The notes below the pieces were generated by a model. The model was not told where the DNA came from. It saw only the letters and a program-made list of their open reading frames with translations, and did no database searches. The translations under genes were made by a program, and so were the position numbers. Below are positions 13,320 through 21,968 of a stretch of DNA of 64,000 nt, in pieces (the first letter of the stretch is position 1; each line of letters begins with the position of its first letter). Source of the stretch: Kondoa malvinella (lineage: Eukaryota; Basidiomycota; Agaricostilbomycetes; Agaricostilbales; Kondoaceae); NCBI GenBank assembly GCA_039545315.1, contig BCIM01000015.1, positions 196,522 to 260,521 on the forward strand, given 5' to 3'.

Positions 13320-13656
13320 ATACACGATAGGTGAGCAAACTATACGCGCTATCTGCTTGTCCTGATGCATTCTTCGGTGACCAGACGCAGACTTGCATTT
13401 CAACCGAACCAATCAAGCCAGTGTGGTGAATCTGGACAAGGTCCAACTTGGAGTATCATGAGCTACGACTACGATTAGAGCTGTATAGTAGATAGCCAGC
13501 AAGAGAATTTTGTTACTCGAGCGTCATTGAAGCTGACACTTTTCACAACAAACGTTAACAAACGTCAAGTCGTATGTGATGCCAAAGCGTCGTTGCATGC
13601 GAAATTGATCAGCCGCCTGTATCACAGACACAGTTTCTGTTTGACTGTTCGACAGC
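13320..13656. other. Intergenic region
   Basis: No gene is seen in these 337 bases. They lie upstream of the nine-exon gene and probably hold its promoter. Confidence 0.4.
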
Positions 13657-14578
13657 ATGACGATTAAGGAGCAATACGAGAAATTAAAGCATGCTGGCGA
13701 CAAGTACATCGTACGTGTGTGCCCATAGACGGTACACTCTTTCATACTGTGCAAAGGCTGGAGAGCCGCAAGATAGGTGAGCTGGCCCTTTTGGATCTGG
13801 CGTGACTGATGTATAAATGCCAGGGCAAACGACCCGGAGAGGGAAGCACGTCACGCAGCGGGCCTTCCAGCTCAAGTAAGAGCTGCTCAAGGTAGAAGGT
13901 TCTGCTCCAGAATCGTTTCGTAGCTAAAATACAGCTGCGTACAGCACAAAACGAAGAATTGCATGGACCACCAGGAGATGTGCATGACGGCGCACATCTC
14001 TCATCTATGCCTCCAAGGGAGAGCTTGGATGAGGCTGCGCATGGTCACCACGATCCGCATGACAGGAAGGATGTCCATCCAGATGGCAAGAAGCTGCCTG
14101 AGTACAGTTCGTGTTGCGACAGTCCTGGCTCAATTTGATGCTGAGCTATTGCTTCAGTTCGTCCTGAAGGCCTAGATGAGCCGACTCACGATGCGCAAGT
14201 GAGTACGCTGTCGCCCCAATTAACCGCAAACTGAACCTATGCGCAGGGAAATGTGCTAGTCCACGGAAGACCGCTACCTGACCAGCGTTTGTCCTCGATA
14301 GCTGCTTACTATGGTACTGAACTGCCTTAATAGTTGCGACTGGCAATACTGGCGAAGTTCACTATCATGAAGAAAGGCATAATCCGCGCGAGACATATGC
14401 TCGACCTGGTACAGAGTGAGCGAATTGCTAAGACAACACGTTCGTTCTGATCCGTCGATCGCGTGTAGTGACCGTCGAGAAGTGACTGCGGTCAAGATGG
14501 GTGTAAGTCTGTACATTCTTCACCTTCAACTAGCTAATGATGGATATTGCTTGCCTTTTATAGGGTACAGCGGGTTAG
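13657..14578 (+). CDS. Small hydrophilic, His-rich protein in nine short exons
   Basis: Nine exons (13657-13710, 13757-13776, 13824-13875, 13935-14106, 14158-14198, 14247-14286, 14334-14415, 14469-14502, 14564-14578) join exactly in frame to 169 residues. Without splicing the region looks empty. The product is almost entirely polar, with many His, Asp, Glu, Gly and Pro: for example AHGHHDPHDRKDVHPDGKK and ATGNTGEVHYHEERH. It has no hydrophobic core, signal peptide or membrane segment. The composition recalls hydrophilin/LEA-like stress proteins, and the His-Asp clusters could bind metal; both are inference. The tail ends MGGTAG-stop. Two exons are only 20 and 15 nt. Confidence 0.7.
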
Positions 14579-14965
14579 TTCACACTCTCAAACTGTTTGC
14601 CTTGAGCTAATCTGAAGCTATTAGGCGATGATGCTGCCTTTTGATTGGGTTACACACAAGGACATTGCATGACGGATTTTCTTTTCCTTCCTCTTCTTTC
14701 TATGCCACTATTATGCGCCTGTCTGGTCCGCGCATCTGCTCCTATGCAAGACAGGCAGACTAAGGAACGGTGAGACAGATGTTTGCCGAGAAGAGAGGAG
14801 GTCATTCCGCTGCGCGCTTGGTCCCCTTCGAAGTGTTTGTCTTCTGGCATGCTTCTTCCTTTCGAACCACTATCTCTGCACCTCACGGGAATCTACGGTA
14901 CAAGAGGTCCCGCCTGATCCTTACATATATCCTACTCTCATTGATTCAATACCCGTTTTCGCAAC
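14579..14965. promoter_or_regulatory. Intergenic region, promoter of secreted gene
   Basis: No gene is seen. The AT-rich sequence ACATATATCC near 14923 could serve as a TATA-like element about 40 bases before the ATG at 14966. Confidence 0.35.
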
Positions 14966-16353
14966 ATGAAACTTTTATTCGCCGTTTCTTTGGCTCTAAT
15001 CAGCTCAGCTGCTGCTTCAACAGCCTTTCCTACGCGATCCTCTCATTTTACACGGATTTCCAGACGCGCCGCTGCTGAACCAGCTGAACCTCAGTCCAAA
15101 TGTGGTATTGCGCATGCTTTGCTTGAAATTCCTGGTGAAGGAGATGGTCAGTTCGCGGCAATTATACATTGTGTCCCTCTAATAGAATGAATAGTCGACC
15201 CCATTGCTGGCCAGGTGCTAGAGTGGATCGCGTTGGGCACCGGAGAAGTTCAATATCGTTGCCAAGACGATTCGACCTGGCAAGCTATTGGTTCTCGAGG
15301 CAACTTGTACGATGCCAGCTGCACCTATGCTGCTACTTCACCCGAATTCCTTTCCCTCACTACCGACGCATTGAAACTCTTACCTGGCAAAACACAATCT
15401 GTAAGTTCGGCCAGCGGATCTACAAGACGTGTCTGATCCATAACAGATCATCGGTTCTGCTTTGAGCAAATTGACAAGCAAAGCCATGCCTTCTCTGGGC
15501 TCTTTCTACTTGCACGAAAAGTCTCAGAAGTTTGACATGCGCAAACGTAGAGGCGGTCCTCTGCCGAACTCTGGCGAAGAAGGTTGGGTCGTCACCAAAC
15601 TCGCAGCCGAACAGAAAGCGCCCGTGAGCAGCTATGATGTGCCATGGGAGAAGATGGTTGGTACTTCTGGTTCATTGGCGGAAAACGTCTTCCGCGTATC
15701 TACGGCTGGTGGGATGCCCAATTCTCCGGAATGTCGACCTGGTAGTTACTCGAGCGTTCCGTTCTCTGCACAATTTTGGTTTTACAAGACTTCGACTCAG
15801 AAAGGTGTGGAAAAGGGTGAAGTGGTGGATGGGAAGGCGCCTGAGCATTGTGAAGTTGAAGAACCGCGAAAGGAGACTGAGAGGGAACTTGCTGTCATGA
15901 TCAACTCGGTCATTTATGGTGACTCGATGGAGGATTGTACTTCGACCGATGATTGCTCGGCGAAATGTTTGGCGGACGGGAGTGGGTCTTCAATCAGCTC
16001 ATATGTCGACTGTGCTCATTGCTGCAACGAACAGAGTGCGAGGGCTTCATTCTCTCAACTGAAGATAGCCAAGGTCACACGAAGTACGGCGTGCGCAGCA
16101 ACGAAATGATCTACTCGCCAGTCTTTATCAGTGGAGTGTATGTGCATCTGCACTACGCGGTCGCCTAGCTGACGTATCTGTACAGTGTCCGAGCTATTAC
16201 CGGTACTCAATACATTGGTAAGTTGTTCATTCATTCTATCTGAGCAGTCGCTGATCATTGTCTACAGATCGCTTTGGCTTTGTACAATCATGTCCGGAAG
16301 GCCAAGTATCTGCTCCGTCTGGCACTGCTTGTGTTGTGCAAGTATGCAAGTGA
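14966..16353 (+). CDS. Secreted DUF3455-family protein with Cys-rich C-terminal extension
   Basis: Six exons (14966-15146, 15195-15400, 15447-15981, 16035-16137, 16186-16217, 16268-16353) give 380 residues. A signal peptide (MKLLFAVSLALISSAAAS) comes first. The main domain has the DUF3455 pattern: VLEWIALGTGEVQYRCQ, NLYDASCTYAA, GSLAENVFRVSTAGGMPNSP and FSAQFWFYK near residue 250. DUF3455 proteins are secreted fungal and bacterial proteins of unknown function. After a charged linker a second Cys-rich segment follows (MEDCTSTDDCSAKC, FVQSCPEGQ, ACVVQVCK), which is not part of the usual domain. The donor at 15982 is GTGGGT. It sits directly upstream of another secreted protein gene on the same strand. 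Confidence 0.82.
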
Positions 16354-16942
16354 GAAAGTGTCAGGCTTGTCGGGGAGGGTTTTCGTTCTTCGGGTTTAAA
16401 GCGGACAAGGACAATATTACATGATAATAGTACATCAATTGCATGGCAGTGCGGAGGAAGTCGCTTGTGCAGTCTTGGCTATAATCACAATGACGCGTCG
16501 TTGTGATCTGCGTCGCGTGCAAGCTTCCGTTGCGTGTTTTGATGAGACTTTGCCGTTTAAAAATCGGCCTGCATTTCCCCTTCTCGCTCTCTTACCATCA
16601 AGACAAATACAACACCCACGCTCGTTTCAAGTATAAAACAAAAGCCCGTTATTCTTTTCTCTGTGAGTTCGCCTTGCCCAAAAAACGCGTGCATGACCTG
16701 CATATACACGAGCCAAAGCTGACTTATGGCGTTTCCCGTGTCAACAGTGTGAGTCTATTCGCAGATCAGCCTCAATACCGCACGGATCTCTGACACTGGA
16801 TTCTACTCTTCCCTTCTCTTCTACCCTTCTCTCTCAAACAACAGTCTTCTCTCTTTTTCCGTTACAAACACTCACAGCTTTGGCCAAGCTACTTCAATAA
16901 ACTTCAGCCTTACTTTCATTTAAACACCTTTTAACAAATACA
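16354..16942 (+). promoter_or_regulatory. TATA box and CT-rich leader of the glucanase gene
   Basis: A TATAAAA motif lies at 16632-16638. A strongly pyrimidine-rich block (16801-16860, runs of CTTCTCTTCTACCC) precedes an A-rich stretch just before the ATG at 16943. Such CT blocks mark core promoters of highly expressed fungal genes. A GTGAGT at about 16662 and CAACAG at about 16746 could bound a 5'-UTR intron, but nothing in frame can test this. Confidence 0.5.
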
Positions 16943-19279
16943 ATGAAGATCTCAGCACCTCTACTCACCGTCGCCTTGTCGGCTTCATCCTTCTTCGGCG
17001 TTGATGCGCGTATGCACCGCCAGCACTCCCACAGAGACCTCGCTCAGCGATACAAGGGTGCGTTCATAGCTAGTACGCTTGAAAGACGCTCAGACCTCGT
17101 CTTTCTCTGCAGGAGACAATTCGGCCAATGCTGCTCGCATGCGTCGAAGCTTACATGCCCGCAAGACTCCTGGCTGGGGAGACTCTACCGAACAACCAGC
17201 AAACATGGCAGCAGGTACCTACACCAAAGACCAAGGTTGTGCGGTTAGTCGTCTATTCATTCATACATGAGGCAATTGTTGAGAATGGTGCAGATCTGGC
17301 ACACTGCGGGCGAGGGAGAAATCTGTCTAGGCTTGATCGAGAATTCTTCAAAAGACTTTGACTTGGCCAAATTCATGGAGTTCAACCCGTCGGTCGGCAA
17401 TAACTGCCAGAACCTCACTGTCGGTCAGGGCTACTGTGTCGACACTGTCGGTATGTCTATCACCAGGTGCAGCGTCGATTCGTACTTACGGTCTCGCAGC
17501 TACCGACTCTGCCCCGGCCAACAAGTCCGGCTCAAGCCCAGCTGTCCAGGCTGTTGCTCAGGTCAATGGTGATCAGGGACGTCAAGGTCCGTTCACCGAG
17601 CTGCCGAATATGGGTATGAAGCTGAAAAAGTGTATAGACAACGGAGCTGAGCAGAAGAAGCAAGAAGCACCAAAGCAGGAAGCAGCCCAATTTCAAGAGA
17701 ACAAGGCTGAAGCACCAGTCGCGCCTGCAGAAGCTGCCCCTGCTTGGCAAGAAGCTGCCGCTGCTGAAGACAGCGCACCTGTACTGAAGATGGCTAAAAT
17801 CGAGACCGAAGACAAGCCCGAAAAGAACAACGCACCAGCTCCATCAGCTGAAGGCTTCAAGCTCACTCACGATTTGAGAGGCGGCGAATTGCTCAACTTT
17901 TTCAACTTTGAGCAAAAACCAGGTGACAATGCCGGTTTCGCAAACTGGGTCCAAGATGGTTCTCTTCAATACGTTAACGACAAGGGCAACGTTGTCTTTG
18001 CTACCGACTCTACTCCCGTTGTCGACTCTCGCAAGGTATGTCTCATCAAAGATGCTGTGTATCAATGCTGACTTTCGAGATAGACCACCCGTGCCGTTTC
18101 CAAAGACACCTTCAGCAAGGGTCTTTTCATCTCTCGCATCACTCACATGCCATCAACCTACGGTTCATGGCCATCATTCTGGATGGTTTCCAACAAGGCT
18201 TGGCCTGAAGGAGGTGAAATTGACATTCTTGAATAAGTTTCCCCTGTTGCTCGGTAGATGATAAGCTCATGTTTCTTTGCACGGGTGTCGGTTCCTTCTC
18301 CCAGAACGCTGCCTCAGTTCACACTACCGCTGGTTGCTCCATGCCCGTCAGCGCGCTTGAACAGACTACTTCCAAGTTCATGCTCTCTGGTCCTCAACAA
18401 ACCAACTGTGACACGCATGCTACTGGTGTGTCCTCTCGTTGCAGACTTGGAATGTCCGCTTATTGCTTTGATCAGACTCTCAAGGTTGCGGTCTCCGTGA
18501 TGACACTCCTAACACTTTGTATGTTCTGTTAAACTCGTGATGAAGCCTTGTGCTGATCTGTTATGCAGCGGTCCTGGTTTCAACAACGTTGGCGGTGCTT
18601 ACGTTGCCGTTCACATCACCGATGAGTGTAAGTTGCTGCTTTCTAGTTGCTTAAAGATCGATGTTGATGCTTTGCATACACAGTCGTCAAAGTACACCAG
18701 TGGCCAGGAGAATCAGCTCCTCAAGATGTTCGCAAGCGAGTCCTACTTCTCCCAAAAAGAAAGCGATATGCTAACTTGCGCATTTTCTCTGATTTTAGCA
18801 ACGCCCCTGCTCCTTCAACCTGGGACAAGCCTGCTCTCTACCTGCCTAACGACCAGTGCAACATCGGCTCGCACTTCTACGACCTTCAGCTTGTTTTGTG
18901 GGTTACCTTTATACATTGCTATGAATTCGGTTGACAGCTTTCTAGCTCGACCAACGTCTGCGGTAAATGGCCAGGTAAGTCTATCTCTTGCTCTTTGCCC
19001 CGACTGTGTCTAATGCATGTACAGGCGAGCTCTGGAACTTGGACGCATCATACGCCGGCCAAGCTCAAAGCTCCGCTCAAGCCACTGGTGTGGACGTGAG
19101 TCAAGCTTGCAGCATAACAAATGTGTTGCTGACTCTTTTTCCTAGTCGTGCTACGAATACGCTCACTCCCATGGCTCCGAATGGGGCAACGCTTTCTTCG
19201 AGGTTGCTTCCATCTCTATCGTGAGTATTCGTCTATCTTCCAGACGAGAGTTATACTGACAGACTCAAAGTTCCAATAA
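16943..19279 (+). CDS. Secreted LysM-like plus GH16 family beta-glucanase
   Basis: Fourteen exons splice to 555 residues. After a signal peptide (residues 1-22), residues 80-135 form a LysM-like module (IWHTAGEGEICLGLIE, FNPSVGNNCQNLTVGQGYCV). An Ala/Glu/Gln-rich linker follows to about residue 260. The catalytic domain has LRGGELLNFFNFEQ, GLFISRITHMPSTYGSWPSF and the GH16 active-site motif EIDILE (residues 358-363), then VGSFSQNAASVHTTAGC. The nucleophile is Glu358 and the acid/base Glu363. The enzyme should cleave beta-1,3(4)-glucan in the wall or outside the cell. The codon for Glu363 is split by an AT..AC intron (18233-18282), and exon 9 ends at a GC donor (18736). The last exon is nine bases (Phe-Gln-stop). 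Confidence 0.88.
18233..18282 (+). other. AT..AC intron (U2-type donor ATAAGT)
   Basis: Fifty bases, starting ATAAGT and ending GCAC. Reading on from the exon gives a stop (GAA TAA). Removing exactly this segment joins GA to G and restores EIDILEGVGSFSQN in frame. A CTCAT branch-like motif lies at 18266-18270, 13 bases from the 3' end. No GT..AG pair nearby restores the frame. Confidence 0.8.
18736..18798 (+). other. GC..AG intron (donor GCGAGT)
   Basis: Sixty-three bases. The downstream exon is fixed in phase 2 by NAPAPSTWDKPALYLP, and the only GT donors nearby (18728 and 18739) are in phase 0. The GC donor after GTTCGCAA gives the correct phase. A GCTAAC branch-like motif is present. Confidence 0.75.
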
Positions 19280-19654
19280 ACCTCCTCGCTTGTCGCAACG
19301 ATATTCAGCTCCTTCTCAAGCGATTCAACGGCAGGTCTGTGAAGCGCATTGGGGCAAGGGTTTCGATCATACCCACTTCGAGTTGCTGTTTTCTTTCAGT
19401 TCATCAGAGCGAATGTATTATGTCTTGTGCTCTCGTTTTATGCTTGCAATCTTATTTATTGCTTACAAGTCTCGAGACTCGCAAGCTGTTATTGAATTGT
19501 GACGATTTGCAACCTTCGCGAAGTTGCCGAGTCACAATGACATCGTGCTGAACAGATACCACAGAACAATATATCCATCTAAGTATACCCGTACTGCTAT
19601 TGATATCTGCCTGCCAGTGCTACCCTTGCACTCTTGCAGCTCGAAGTCATATTC
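19280..19654. other. Intergenic region
   Basis: No gene is seen in this stretch between the glucanase stop and the DHCR24-like gene. The frame continuing past the glucanase donor at 19221 is taken as read-through, not coding. Confidence 0.4.
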
Positions 19655-21132
19655 ATGTCCTTGATGTCATCACTCTTTACCTTGCTCTTTGCTGTCCTGC
19701 GGCCTCTGATCAATGCTTTGCTCTATCCCTTCTATCTTCGACTGCCAGAAAGATCTTCGCATGCTACGGCTGTGCCAATACATGACATTCAAGCGCAAAT
19801 CAAGAAGCGACCAGCTGGCTCTACCTTGAAGATCAAACGATCAACCGTATCCCATGTCTTACCTCGCGCTTCAACGAATAGGCTGCACCAAGTCCACGTA
19901 GGCTCGCAAGACAGGATCATCAACATCGATTCTGCAGCAGCTACGGTATCGCTCGAACCTTCTGTAACGATGGAACAGCTGGTGGACGCCTTACTGCCAC
20001 TCGACTTGCTGCCTTTCGTGGTGCCAGAGTTCAAGAACCTCACTGTGGGTGGTCTCATAGCTGGTGCCGGGCTCGAAAGTTCTTCCTTCAAGCATGGTCA
20101 ATTCGCCGACACGTTGATCAGCTGCCGGTACTTGCCAGCAGATGGATCTATATTAGAATGCTCTCCAGAACAGAACGCTGGTCTATTCTATGGTGCGATG
20201 GGAGCAATGGGCAGTCTCGGTCTATTGGTTGAATGTACTCTGAAGCTGGAGAGGTTGCAGGGCAAGAGATGGGTGCAAGTGCAGCAACATCATCTCAAAG
20301 ATCCTATTGGTATGCTAAGGGTCTTGCTGGACAAGAAGCACGAAAGCATCGACTACCTCGATACCGTCTATTTTAGCCCAACTAAGTCTGTGGTAACGCT
20401 AGCGAGCAGAATAGATCAGCCTCCGAAAACCACTGTCGACCTATCTAGTCGCTGGTCGCAATTCTGGTACTTGCGTCTATGGGACAGCCCAGATCAGCAT
20501 GTAGACTATATGAGCTTGAAAGACTATATTTTCAGATTCGATAAATGTGCCTTCTGGATGGGGTGAGTATAGCAATATAGTCGCATGGATGTTACTCATT
20601 ACCTTGTAATAGACGATACGCCTTTCCGAATGCATTGAATTATCCATCAATCAGAGCTCTCGTTTCACCTATTCTATCAACAGGTGCTTTATACTCTAGG
20701 TTACACGCCGCACCACAGTCGATAGTCCAGTCCACGCTGCTCATACAAGACATTTACATTCCACTCGACAAGGCTAACGAATTCCTCGCCCTCGTTCCGT
20801 CTTACGTCTCGCCAATCTGGCTCTGTCCAATCAAGCGCACTACTTCACCTCAGCTGTTCTCACCTCACCACGCTTCGAGCGAAAGCGAATGGCTCGTCAA
20901 CTTCGGTATCTACTGGGGTCAAACAAGGCGACATGTTGATGTGAAGCAGGTTACTCGGGATTTGGAAGCTGCTGCGATAAGAATGGGAGGAAGAAAGATG
21001 CTTTATGCTGATACGTATTATACGCAAGAGCAGTGGGATGGGATGTATGATGTGAAATCTTATGAGGATTTGAAGAGAAGGTATGATCCGGAAAGGGCTT
21101 GGGGAGATGTAAGGACGAAGGTGGTCAGCTAA
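19655..21132 (+). CDS. DHCR24: FAD-linked oxidoreductase, Delta(24)-sterol reductase (DHCR24)-like
   Basis: Two exons (19655-20562, 20613-21132) encode 475 residues; the in-frame ATG at 19634 would add seven. An N-terminal hydrophobic anchor (LFTLLFAVLRPLINALLYPF) is followed by an FAD-binding PCMH-type domain: residues SVTMEQLVDALLPLDLLPF, then VVPEFKNLTVGGLIAGAGLE and SSFKHGQFADTLISC. This is the arrangement of DHCR24/DIMINUTO proteins, which reduce the C24-C25 double bond of sterol side chains at the ER. The C-terminus keeps WLVNFGIYWG and LYADTYYT, typical of the family. Whether it acts on sterols in this fungus is inferred. Confidence 0.85.
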
Positions 21133-21968
21133 GGTTCAAGGCGGTGATTGGTGCAAGACATTGAAAGGCAGCATGTTCAATCTGCAACGATGCAAGACGT
21201 TCCCTGTGATTGCAGTATCGCATTCAGACTATTCCCTCGCTGCTTTTGTATGCTTATCGATTGTTGCCTTTCGCGCGGGGTCGATATCCCATCTTGGTTC
21301 TACACCAAATTTTAGCAATGATTCACACATCGGGGCCATATCGGAGCAGTGCACGAGAAGTGGATCAATGCCTATGAGAGAAAGCGACAGCTCTTTGATC
21401 GCAGGTCAACTGGAAGATGTTTTAGCGATACATGTATAGCATTGCAAAAAATGGAAGGAAATGTATGCCCAACGCAATGATCCTTCAACAACCCGTCAAA
21501 GCCCATCCATAACAACCTTAACCTGCTTCCAGTCATCCACCACGCACAAAACGATGCTATCATGAACTGCGAATAAACGCGTCTCCAACTGAATTGCCTG
21601 AGCGAACAGAATCAGAAACAAGGAAAAGTCGGCTGAGCTTTGCACAAGGCCAGAAGAAAAGGATCGAAAAAAGTTTGGGCAAGAAAAGTTTCACTCTGAG
21701 GAAGCGGAACGCCGCTTGGCCCATGCCTTGATGGACGAGGGCCAATAGGAACTTTGGTCTTCCTGCTGTTATGCATCATCACAAAGATGTGCTATTGTTC
21801 TGGTTCGTAACCAAGCGTGAAAATTAGAGGTCGAGGAGATAAGCTATGTGACTAAGTTTAAGTCCCGTGTTTTGACGCAACCGTGGAGAGGCCACAGCTT
21901 TCCACCACGCAAGGTGATACCCGATTGGAGAGAGCGCAGTGTCGCGTTAAATACCCAGAGCTTGAAGG
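21133..21968. promoter_or_regulatory. Intergenic region upstream of GATA gene
   Basis: The open frames in these 836 bases are short, overlap on both strands and show no domain. The region probably holds the promoter and leader of the GATA factor gene. Confidence 0.4.

Noticed and set aside
18231..18256. GH16 gene as a pseudogene because of the in-frame TAA after EIDILE
   Set aside because: All other exons are intact and in frame, and a 50-base AT..AC intron restores the motif exactly.
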